DNA of 64,000 nucleotides, taken from the NCBI GenBank assembly GCA_943846745.1, contig OX044360.1:1798001-1862000 (forward strand). The letters are read 5' to 3'. The position numbers and the translations under genes were made by a program. Positions 8,428 through 16,133 of this stretch are shown in pieces (within the stretch, counting starts at the first letter, position 1; the number at the start of each line of letters is the position of its first letter). Source of the stretch: Opacimonas sp002292215. GTDB taxonomy: Bacteria; Pseudomonadota; Gammaproteobacteria; Enterobacterales; Alteromonadaceae. The notes below the pieces were generated by a model, which was not told where the DNA came from, did no database searches, and was given only the letters and a program-made list of their open reading frames with translations.

Positions 8428-10056
8428 ATGAATAACTCACAAACACAAACATTTGATTTTATTATTGTTGGGGCAGGCTCTGCCGGATGCGTATTAGCAA
8501 ATCGATTATCTGAATCCGGAAAATATAGTGTGTGTGTATTAGAAGCTGGTCCTGCAGATAAAACCCCATTTATCAAAATCCCTGCGGCCTTTGGATATTT
8601 TATGTTTTCCAAAAAATATAACTGGGATTATGATGCCCAAATAGTCGACGATATTCGACAAGGCAAAGCACTGAATGTGCCAAGGGGTAAAACACTTGGT
8701 GGCAGCTCATCAACGAATGCCATGCTTTATATTCGTGGACAACAAGAAGATTATGATGAATGGCAACAATTAGGTAACAACGGTTGGTCATATCAAGATT
8801 TACTGCCTTACTTTAAAAAATCAGAAAATAATTCTCGCGGTGAAAGTGAATTTCATGGTGCTAATGGACCATTGCATGTTAGTGATCGTGAAATACATTA
8901 TCCATTAAGTAAAACCTTTATTACCGCGTCAGCACAAGCTGGGTTTAACATTACCGATGACTTTAATAGTGCAGTGCAAGAAGGTGCCGGCTATTTCCAA
9001 TGTACGATCAACGAGGGGCAACGCTGTAGTAGTGCAAAAGCCTATTTATTACCCGCATTACAACGCAACAATGTTACCGTTATTGTTGAAGCATTGACTA
9101 CCAAAATAGTGATTGAAGATCTGAAAGCGGTCGCGGTTGTTTATAGTAAGAAAGGCAAAACCAGTACGATCAGAGCCAATAAAGAAGTTATCTTAAGTAG
9201 TGGTGCGATTAATTCTCCACAGCTATTGATGTTGTCTGGTATTGGTGAAAAATCACAATTAGAGCAACATGGCATTGAATGTATTCATTCACTCGCTGGT
9301 GTAGGACAAAATTTGCAAGAACATGTCGATGCTTGTGTATTCGTTAACAGTAAAAAGCATGATGGAATCAGCACCTCTGTAGGTGGTTTATTTAGAATGA
9401 TACCTGACCTATTTAAGTACTTAACGAAAAGAGAAGGCAAACTTTCTAATTCTATTTCCGAAGCTGGCGCATTTTTAAAATCAGAAAATAGCGTTGCAAG
9501 ACCTGACATTCAATTACATATGGTTCCACTGTTATATGACGATAATGGGCGAGACCTAAAATTAATGGCTAAAGATGGCTATTCTTGTCACGTCTGTATA
9601 TTACGCCCCAAAAGTACTGGTACTGTAAGATTAAGCTCAGCCGATCCATTTGCAGCACCTGAAATTAATTTTAATTTTTTCTCTCATCCAGAAGATAAAA
9701 AGATATTGGTTAACGGTATTAAACAGGTACGAAAAATTCTTGCTTCGACTGCTTTTGATGATTATCGTGGAGAAGAAGTACACCCTGGTATAAGTGCACA
9801 ATCCGATGAGGAAATTTTTGCTAAAGCCAAAGAGCGTTTAGGTACGGTTTTTCATCCGGTTGGTACCTGTAAAATGGGTAGTGATGACATGGCGGTGGTA
9901 GATACTCAATTAAAAGTGCATGGGATTGATAATCTTCGCGTTGTTGATGCTTCAATTATGCCACGCTTAGTTAGTGGTAATACTAATGCTCCGACTATTG
10001 CAATTGCAGAGAAAGCTGCTGATATGATTTTGGCGTTTTACCGGTCCAACGCTTAA
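8428..10056 (+). CDS. GMC-family FAD alcohol dehydrogenase
   Basis: A 542-residue glucose-methanol-choline oxidoreductase. It has the N-terminal FAD motif VGAGSAGCVLANRLSE (from residue 15), PRGKTLGGSSSTNAMLYIRG near 85, the second signature GAINSPQLLMLSGIG near 256, and the C-terminal catalytic His476 in HPVGTCKMG with Asn520 in SGNTNAPTIAIAEKAAD. The closest recognisable relatives are the AlkJ/choline dehydrogenase type, which oxidise primary alcohols, including long-chain ones, and pass electrons to the quinone pool. No signal peptide is seen. It shares an upstream element with the operon starting at 11165, so a fatty-alcohol product of that pathway is a reasonable substrate. Its 3' end overlaps the opposing AraC gene by 62 bases. 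Choline is less likely because no betaine genes are nearby. Confidence 0.9.
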   Translation: MNNSQTQTFDFIIVGAGSAGCVLANRLSESGKYSVCVLEAGPADKTPFIKIPAAFGYFMFSKKYNWDYDAQIVDDIRQGKALNVPRGKTLGGSSSTNAMLYIRGQQEDYDEWQQLGNNGWSYQDLLPYFKKSENNSRGESEFHGANGPLHVSDREIHYPLSKTFITASAQAGFNITDDFNSAVQEGAGYFQCTINEGQRCSSAKAYLLPALQRNNVTVIVEALTTKIVIEDLKAVAVVYSKKGKTSTIRANKEVILSSGAINSPQLLMLSGIGEKSQLEQHGIECIHSLAGVGQNLQEHVDACVFVNSKKHDGISTSVGGLFRMIPDLFKYLTKREGKLSNSISEAGAFLKSENSVARPDIQLHMVPLLYDDNGRDLKLMAKDGYSCHVCILRPKSTGTVRLSSADPFAAPEINFNFFSHPEDKKILVNGIKQVRKILASTAFDDYRGEEVHPGISAQSDEEIFAKAKERLGTVFHPVGTCKMGSDDMAVVDTQLKVHGIDNLRVVDASIMPRLVSGNTNAPTIAIAEKAADMILAFYRSNA

Positions 10057-11044
10057 ATGCGTTGATAAAACTAGCCGATTCACTATATCCTAAACGCACC
10101 GATATTTGCTCAATATTTAAAGTGGATGTTGATAGATAATGAATCGCTTTTTTACTTAACTCTTCATTAACTATTTGTTGAAAAGTGGTTCCTTTTTCTT
10201 TTAATTTACGTCTCATTGTACGTGGAGTCATGAAGTGCATTTTAGCTATCGCCTCCAAATTAGGTATTTCATTGTCCATAACTTGGATTATTTCTCGTAC
10301 TTTGCCTACAAAACTGTCATGACCAAATAGTGCTATCTCTTGCATTTTGCACTGTTCTTCTAATAATTCCCGGGTCATTGCACTGGCTAAGGGTAAATGT
10401 AAATCTAGATACCTTTCGTCAAATAACATTTCATTATAAGGCATCGAGAAAAAAACAGGGCATTCATATAATGCTTGATAGTGTTCAACTGTGGTAGGAC
10501 ATGGGAAATCGAAGTGGATGGTTTTAGGTTTTTGACCGACAATAGAACGTGGAAACATATCGCGTGTCGATAAGAAAGCAAACGAAAAATCTCTTTCTAA
10601 ATAAAATCGTCTTAAATTCCCTAATTCAAATTGATCACTAAACCTCAGTATTGCATTACCCTCTTTTTTATAAAAATTCAGTTCAAAATGGATATAGGAA
10701 AGACGTATATATTTAAGAAAGAATAAAATAGCATCTCCCACCGTTTCACTTAAACCTGCGGCTAAACCAATCAGACCATAGCCATTAAGTCGATAATATT
10801 GTCCTGCTTTAAAACCTAGATCATTATCGGCTAAGGTATTTATTAATTCCCGAGTAAATGCGACCTCTTGTTGAAAAGAAATGGTCGCTTTAGGATCACT
10901 CAATAAACCCTCTGAAATATTCGCTTTTTCAAGCATCTCTTTAGGGTTATAACCATTACTCTGGATTAATTTAGTTAGTAATGAAATACCAATCACCGAT
11001 TGAGGAGCCTTGACATCGTCTATAGCAATAAGCTTCTTATTCAT
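9995..11044 (-). CDS. AraC-family regulator (arabinose-binding-like N-terminal domain)
   Basis: A 349-residue protein. Residues 1-220 resemble the ligand-binding N-terminal domain of OruR/ArgR-type AraC proteins (GYNPKEMLEKANISEGLL, then YRLNGYGLIGLAAGLSETVG). The C-terminal 100 residues form the double HTH, with MTPRTMRRKLKEKGTTFQQI and SASFINAFKRWTGKTPKSY. It lies between the GMC gene and the operon starting at 11165 and is divergent from the latter. The 44-nt element of the operon promoter begins 18 bases from its start codon, so it probably controls both units and itself. Its last 62 bases overlap the GMC gene tail to tail. The ligand is unknown; an alkylglycerol or fatty alcohol would fit the neighbours. 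Confidence 0.9.
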   Translation of the reverse strand: MNKKLIAIDDVKAPQSVIGISLLTKLIQSNGYNPKEMLEKANISEGLLSDPKATISFQQEVAFTRELINTLADNDLGFKAGQYYRLNGYGLIGLAAGLSETVGDAILFFLKYIRLSYIHFELNFYKKEGNAILRFSDQFELGNLRRFYLERDFSFAFLSTRDMFPRSIVGQKPKTIHFDFPCPTTVEHYQALYECPVFFSMPYNEMLFDERYLDLHLPLASAMTRELLEEQCKMQEIALFGHDSFVGKVREIIQVMDNEIPNLEAIAKMHFMTPRTMRRKLKEKGTTFQQIVNEELSKKAIHYLSTSTLNIEQISVRLGYSESASFINAFKRWTGKTPKSYQQLSLQLQ

Positions 11045-11062
11045 GCGTATATCATCAGTAAT

Positions 11063-11106
11063 TATGTCCTAAATTATTAACAATCAGCCCCATTAAAGCA
11101 TGAAAA
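11063..11106 (+). promoter_or_regulatory. Shared 44-nt upstream element, copy B (AGPS operon / AraC promoter)
   Basis: Second copy of the element at 8294-8337, 37 of 44 positions identical. It lies in the 120-bp divergent region, 58 bases before ATG 11165 and 18 bases from the AraC start, where binding could both activate the operon and repress the regulator gene. Confidence 0.7.
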
Positions 11107-11164
11107 TATATTGAGGTTAAGTTTAATATATCAAAATACTAAATGAATGCAAAAGAGATATGAT

Positions 11165-12790
11165 ATGAAACGCTGGAATGGTTGGGGCGATGAAAAAAAC
11201 AATTTAGATTTTGAATTATCGACAACATCGCAAAATTATATTGAGAATATATTAGGTAAAAGCACAGCGTTGCCAGAAATTACACTTGATGAAGCCATAG
11301 CCAAAGTACCAACATCGAAAGCTCCATACCATAAGTTAATTAATACCGATGCAGAAGTGCGTTTACGTCATTGTCGTGGGCAAAGTATTCCTGATTGGAT
11401 AGCGACTCATAGTGGTCAGTTTGAAGCCTTTCCTGACGGGGTAGCATTGCCAAATTCAACACGAGAAGTGCAAGAGCTATTACAATTTGCCAAGCAAGAA
11501 AATTTAATCCTCATCCCTTATGGTGGCGGTACTTCTGTGTGTGGGCATATTAACCCATTAGCAAGTCGACGACCGATAATAACGGTTGCTATGAGTAATA
11601 TGAATAAGCTCATCGATTTTGATCAAAAAAGTCAGATAGCAACGTTTGGTGCTGGGACATTAGGCCCTGATGTTGAAAAGCAACTCTCTGCGCATGGTTA
11701 TACGTTAGGACATTTTCCACAATCGTGGGAGTTATCAACCATTGGCGGTTGGGTGGCTAGTCGTTCTAGTGGTCAACAATCATTGCGCTATGGACGCATC
11801 GAAAAAATGTTTGCTGGTGGAAATATAGAAACGTTACAAGGCTCACTTGATATACCTACCTTTCCTGCATCATCTGCGGGACCAGATGTGCGTGAAATGA
11901 TTTTAGGTAGCGAAGGTCGAATGGGAATAATTACCGAAGTTAAAATGCGAGTGACCAAAATAGCTGAGGAAGAAAATTTTTATGTGGCTTTTTTTCCTAA
12001 CTGGGAAATAGGCATGGAGGCGACCAGAGAAATTGTACAAAGTGGCACTCAGCTTTCAATGATGCGGTTGAGTAACGAAGTTGAAACGGCTTCTCATTTA
12101 AAACTTTCAGGTCACGACAGAGGGGTTAAATATTTAGAAAAATATTTAACCCTACGAGGTATTTCCTCCACTCATAATGAAAAAACCATGTTTACTTTTG
12201 GTATCACAGGCACCAAAATACAATGTCAATCAGCTCTAAAAATGACTAAGCAGTTTCTCCGTAAACATAAAGGTATTTATATCGGTACGGGGTTAGGAAA
12301 GCACTGGGAACATAGCCGTTTTCGTAGTCCGTATTTACGCCAAGGTTTTTGGGATGCTGGTATCGTTGTTGATACTATGGAAACGTGTCTTGACTGGTCT
12401 CTCGTACCTGCTGCTGTTAAATGTATGGAATCAGATATTGCCAATGCACTTAAATCTGATAGTAACACTTCTGCAGATACTGATGAACATATTCATGTCT
12501 TTACGCATTTATCACACTTTTATGGACAAGGATGTAGTGTTTATACGACGTTCCTTTTTCGTATGGATCAAGACTACGAAAAAACGTTACAACGATGGAT
12601 GAAATTAAAAGCTGCTGGCGCTGAAGCCATCGTCAAAAATGGTGGAACTATTAGTCATCAACATGGTGTTGGCAAAGATCACGCCCCTTACTTGGCATCC
12701 GAAAAAGGAAAACTAGGTATTAAAGCAATTACTAAATTGTGTAATGTCTTTGACCCTGAGCAACAAATGAATCCCGGCACTTTGGTGTAG
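11165..12790 (+). CDS. Alkyldihydroxyacetonephosphate synthase-like FAD flavoprotein
   Basis: A 541-residue protein of the FAD-binding PCMH/VAO type. It starts MKRWNGWGDE, a stretch typical of bacterial alkyl-DHAP synthase (AGPS) homologues. It has the FAD loop PYGGGTSVCGH, PQSWELSTIGGWVASRSSGQ, GSEGRMGIITEVKMRV, THLSHFYGQGCSVYTTF with the conserved Tyr, and the C-terminal His cluster SHQHGVGKDHAPYL (His498 and His500), ending in DPEQQMNPGTLV. Eukaryotic AGPS swaps the acyl group of acyl-DHAP for a fatty alcohol; in them the cluster reads His-His-His, here His-Gln-His. ATG 11165 is chosen over 11147 because AAGAGA is well placed and the family begins there. It leads a seven-gene operon, 4 bases before glpD. 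It could make ether lipids or, in reverse, break them down; the neighbouring glycerol-3-phosphate dehydrogenase and kinase favour breakdown. Confidence 0.88.
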   Translation: MKRWNGWGDEKNNLDFELSTTSQNYIENILGKSTALPEITLDEAIAKVPTSKAPYHKLINTDAEVRLRHCRGQSIPDWIATHSGQFEAFPDGVALPNSTREVQELLQFAKQENLILIPYGGGTSVCGHINPLASRRPIITVAMSNMNKLIDFDQKSQIATFGAGTLGPDVEKQLSAHGYTLGHFPQSWELSTIGGWVASRSSGQQSLRYGRIEKMFAGGNIETLQGSLDIPTFPASSAGPDVREMILGSEGRMGIITEVKMRVTKIAEEENFYVAFFPNWEIGMEATREIVQSGTQLSMMRLSNEVETASHLKLSGHDRGVKYLEKYLTLRGISSTHNEKTMFTFGITGTKIQCQSALKMTKQFLRKHKGIYIGTGLGKHWEHSRFRSPYLRQGFWDAGIVVDTMETCLDWSLVPAAVKCMESDIANALKSDSNTSADTDEHIHVFTHLSHFYGQGCSVYTTFLFRMDQDYEKTLQRWMKLKAAGAEAIVKNGGTISHQHGVGKDHAPYLASEKGKLGIKAITKLCNVFDPEQQMNPGTLV

Positions 12791-12794
12791 TGAA

Positions 12795-14483
12795 ATGACA
12801 CATATATCTAAAGTGCCAACTTCAATCACAGATCGGAATGATCTGTTAGCGCAATTATCTGAAAATTGTAATGCTAATTCAGAACAACAATGGGACGTAA
12901 TCGTTATTGGTGGGGGTATTGTAGGTGCAGGAATATTACAAGAGGCCACCCGTCGCGGTTTAAAGTCACTGCTCATCGAACAAAAAGATTTTGCTTGGGG
13001 AACATCCAGTCGTTCATCCAAGATGGTGCATGGTGGACTGCGTTATATCGCACAAGGCGATGTCAAATTGACTAAACACTCATTACAAGAACGTGAGCGT
13101 TTGTTTAAAGAAGCGCCCGGTCTTATCAACCGAATGGGATATTATTTTATAATTAGACAAAAGCAATTCCCTGGTCGTTTTGTTATGAGTACTTTACTAA
13201 ATATTTATGATTGGTTGGCTGGTATTAAAGATCATAGATTTTTAAGCGTACGAGATACTATCAATAAATTCCCCACATTAAGGACGGAGAAGTTGAAGGG
13301 GGCTTGCTATTACACTGACACGGTTGTTGATGATTCTCGATTAGTCATGCGTGTTATACATGAATCTGTGCAAGCCGGCGCTCAAGTTATCAACTATACC
13401 AAAGCCAAAACATTACTGAAGGATCCAAAAACTGAGCAAGTTATTGGTGTTGTCATTACTGATACTTCAAGTGATGTAACCACTGCTCAAGCATCTGAAA
13501 TAACAATAAAATCATCGGTTGTTATTAATGCCACAGGCGCGTGGGCGGATATGCTGCGGAGTGAAGTTATTGATGAAAAGCGAGTTAGACCATTACGAGG
13601 CAGCCATATAGTCGTAGATCAAGAACGGTTATTTGTTGATGCTTGCTTAACAATACTGCATCCAGAAGACCAACGACCTGTATTTATTTATCCTTGGGAA
13701 GGTGTCACCGTCATTGGAACAACCGATTTAGATCATCACGAAAGTTTAGATAATGAAGCAACAATCAGCACAATTGAAATTGACTATTTACTCCAAGCTG
13801 TTAACCAAAACTTCCCAGACAACCCGTTGACGGTTAAGGATATCGTCTCTACCTGGTCGGGGGTTAGACCCGTTATTGCTTCAGATAAAGATTTTTCTAA
13901 ACATGCTTCAAAAGAGCGGCGCGATCATGCCGTTTGGGCTAATAACGCCTTAATTACGGCAAGTGGTGGTAAGTTAACCACTTTTCGTTTAACTGCAATT
14001 GAAGCGATTGATGCAGCATTACCTTGGTTGACACTGAAGCAACCAAACCAAAACTATTCAGACAATGTGTTTACTAATCAATCCTTTGAACAAATTTTTA
14101 ACCATAAACGATATATCAGTCCAGATGACAAATTATGGTTAGAACGGTTGATCGGTAGATACGGTAATAATGCCGCTTTACTCCTTGAACAAGGAACTGA
14201 AGAAGAACAACGGACAATCGCCAAAACAAAATTTTGTTTGGCTGAATGCCGCTGGGCAATTAGACACGAAGCAGTTATCCACCTTGATGATTTATTATTA
14301 AGACGAACCCGTTTGGGCTTGTTATTAAAAAATGGAGCAGCAGAATTGTTTGCGCCATTATCGATTATCTTTTTACAAGAGCTTGGCTGGGAAACCAAAA
14401 AATGGCGAGATGAAGTAACACGCTATAATGCGATTTGGCAACAATATTACTCCTTACCCAAAACAGTTAAAAACACAGAGTGA
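12795..14483 (+). CDS. FAD-dependent glycerol-3-phosphate dehydrogenase family protein
   Basis: A 562-residue GlpD-type protein. It has the FAD motif DVIVIGGGIVGAGILQEATR (residue 34 onward), the signature SSRSSKMVHGGLRYIAQGD, WSGVRPVIA near residue 352 and the C-terminal DAO_C domain with CRWAIRHEAVIHLDDLLLRR. GlpD oxidises glycerol 3-phosphate to DHAP at the membrane and feeds electrons to quinones. The operon context (AGPS-like 4 bases upstream, FGGY kinase 7 bases downstream, no glpF) raises the possibility that the substrate is 1-O-alkylglycerol 3-phosphate. Ordinary GlpD activity remains the simplest reading. The N-terminal 30 residues before the FAD fold are an extension of unclear role. 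Confidence 0.92.
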   Translation: MTHISKVPTSITDRNDLLAQLSENCNANSEQQWDVIVIGGGIVGAGILQEATRRGLKSLLIEQKDFAWGTSSRSSKMVHGGLRYIAQGDVKLTKHSLQERERLFKEAPGLINRMGYYFIIRQKQFPGRFVMSTLLNIYDWLAGIKDHRFLSVRDTINKFPTLRTEKLKGACYYTDTVVDDSRLVMRVIHESVQAGAQVINYTKAKTLLKDPKTEQVIGVVITDTSSDVTTAQASEITIKSSVVINATGAWADMLRSEVIDEKRVRPLRGSHIVVDQERLFVDACLTILHPEDQRPVFIYPWEGVTVIGTTDLDHHESLDNEATISTIEIDYLLQAVNQNFPDNPLTVKDIVSTWSGVRPVIASDKDFSKHASKERRDHAVWANNALITASGGKLTTFRLTAIEAIDAALPWLTLKQPNQNYSDNVFTNQSFEQIFNHKRYISPDDKLWLERLIGRYGNNAALLLEQGTEEEQRTIAKTKFCLAECRWAIRHEAVIHLDDLLLRRTRLGLLLKNGAAELFAPLSIIFLQELGWETKKWRDEVTRYNAIWQQYYSLPKTVKNTE

Positions 14484-14490
14484 GAAAGTC

Positions 14491-16083
14491 ATGAGCAACA
14501 ATAATACACAGCATCAAGACCAACAAAACTATATATTAGCACTTGATAATGGTACACAAAGCATTCGCGCTTTACTGTTTGATCTTAAAGGCCAGTTAGT
14601 CGCTAAAAGTAAGGTGGAAATAGAACCATACTTTTCAAAACAACCCGGCTGGGCGGAACAAGAACCTGCTTATTATTGGGAAATGTTAGCAAAAACGTGT
14701 AATGAATTATGGCCTGAACTTGAATTATTGAACATAAAAAAATCCCAAATAAAAGGTGTTTCCTTAACTTGTCAACGAGCCACCATGGTTAATTTAGATA
14801 AGCAAGGTCGACCGCTAAGACCTGCCTTTGTTTGGCTAGATCAACGAGAACAAAATACACTTGATAAGATGAGTTGGTATTGGCGTTTACTTTTTATCCT
14901 CGCCGGTGAAAAGTCAACGGTTGACTATTTTAGAAAACAATCTGAAGCGAATTGGATCAAGCATCATCAGCCTGACATTTGGAAAAAAACCCATAAATTT
15001 ATGTTACTTTCTGGTTTTCATAGTTTTAAGTTAACCGGTAATTATGTAGATTCAATATCAAGTCAAGTAGGTTACCTGCCTTTTGATTTTAAAAATCATA
15101 CATGGTGCAAACCATCAGATTGGCGCTGGCAAGCACTGCCAATCACTAGAGAAATGTTACCTGAACTGGTTCCTTGTGGGCAAGAGTTAGGCACAATATC
15201 TGAACAAGCTTCTAGTGATACAGGTATTCCTTGCGGTTTACCATTAATTTCTGCCGGTTCAGATAAAGCTTGTGAGGTATTAGGATCAGGCTGTTTAACG
15301 CCACAAATGGGAAGTTTAAGTTATGGTACAACCGCAACTTATAACATCACCAATACAAAATATGTTGAAGCGATTAAAAGTTCACCGGCCTATCCGGCAG
15401 CAATGCCCAATGTCTATAACACCGAGATTATTGTACCACGTGGCTATTGGATGGTTAGTTGGTTCAAACGAGAGTTTGGCTTAAAAGAACAACAAATTGC
15501 AGAAAAAGAAGGTGTAATTGTTGAGAGTCTATTTGATGATTTATTGAAACAAGTACCAGCAGGCTCTATGGGCCTAGTATTACAACCTTACTGGAACCCT
15601 GGAATACGAAAACCAGGTCCTGAAGCGAAAGGAGCCATTATTGGCTTTGGTGATGTCCATACCCGAGCACATATTTATCGAGCCATTATTGAAGGTATTG
15701 GTTACGCCCTGCGTGAAGGGAAGGAATTATCTGAACAAAAATCAGGCGTTAACATAACCAAGTTAATAGTCTCAGGGGGCGGGTCACAAAGTGATCAAGC
15801 AATGCAAATAACGGCCGACATCTTTGGCATGCCCGCACAACGCCCGCATACATTTGAAACATCCGGATTAGGTGCTGCCATTAATGCAGCTGTTGGCATT
15901 GGTCTTTATGATAACTATGAAAATGCAATTGAAAACATGACTCATACTGGAGATATATTTATGCCAATAGAAAGTAATACCAAATTATACGATACGCTAT
16001 ATCAGGAAGTTTACAAAAAAATGTATTCTCGGCTAAGCCCATTATATAAAGCCATTCGTAAAATAACGAGTTATCCAAAATAA
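14491..16083 (+). CDS. FGGY-family carbohydrate kinase (glycerol kinase-like)
   Basis: A 530-residue two-domain sugar kinase. It has the N-terminal phosphate motif ALDNGTQSIRALLFD, the substrate-region blocks FVWLDQRE and SSQVGYLPFD, LISAGSDKACEVLGSG, and the C-terminal ATP-site motif IVSGGGSQSDQAMQITADI with ETSGLGAAINAAVGIG. It is longer than E. coli GlpK and diverged from it, so the substrate is not certain to be glycerol; an alkylglycerol or other polyol is possible. The longest ORF begins at 14428 inside glpD, but ATG 14491 follows GAGAAAG and matches the family start. It would supply the phosphorylated substrate for the dehydrogenase upstream. Confidence 0.88.
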   Translation: MSNNNTQHQDQQNYILALDNGTQSIRALLFDLKGQLVAKSKVEIEPYFSKQPGWAEQEPAYYWEMLAKTCNELWPELELLNIKKSQIKGVSLTCQRATMVNLDKQGRPLRPAFVWLDQREQNTLDKMSWYWRLLFILAGEKSTVDYFRKQSEANWIKHHQPDIWKKTHKFMLLSGFHSFKLTGNYVDSISSQVGYLPFDFKNHTWCKPSDWRWQALPITREMLPELVPCGQELGTISEQASSDTGIPCGLPLISAGSDKACEVLGSGCLTPQMGSLSYGTTATYNITNTKYVEAIKSSPAYPAAMPNVYNTEIIVPRGYWMVSWFKREFGLKEQQIAEKEGVIVESLFDDLLKQVPAGSMGLVLQPYWNPGIRKPGPEAKGAIIGFGDVHTRAHIYRAIIEGIGYALREGKELSEQKSGVNITKLIVSGGGSQSDQAMQITADIFGMPAQRPHTFETSGLGAAINAAVGIGLYDNYENAIENMTHTGDIFMPIESNTKLYDTLYQEVYKKMYSRLSPLYKAIRKITSYPK

Positions 16084-16133
16084 ATAATTGATTTAAAAAT
16101 AAAGTAATATTATAAACAAATCATGAGATAAAT

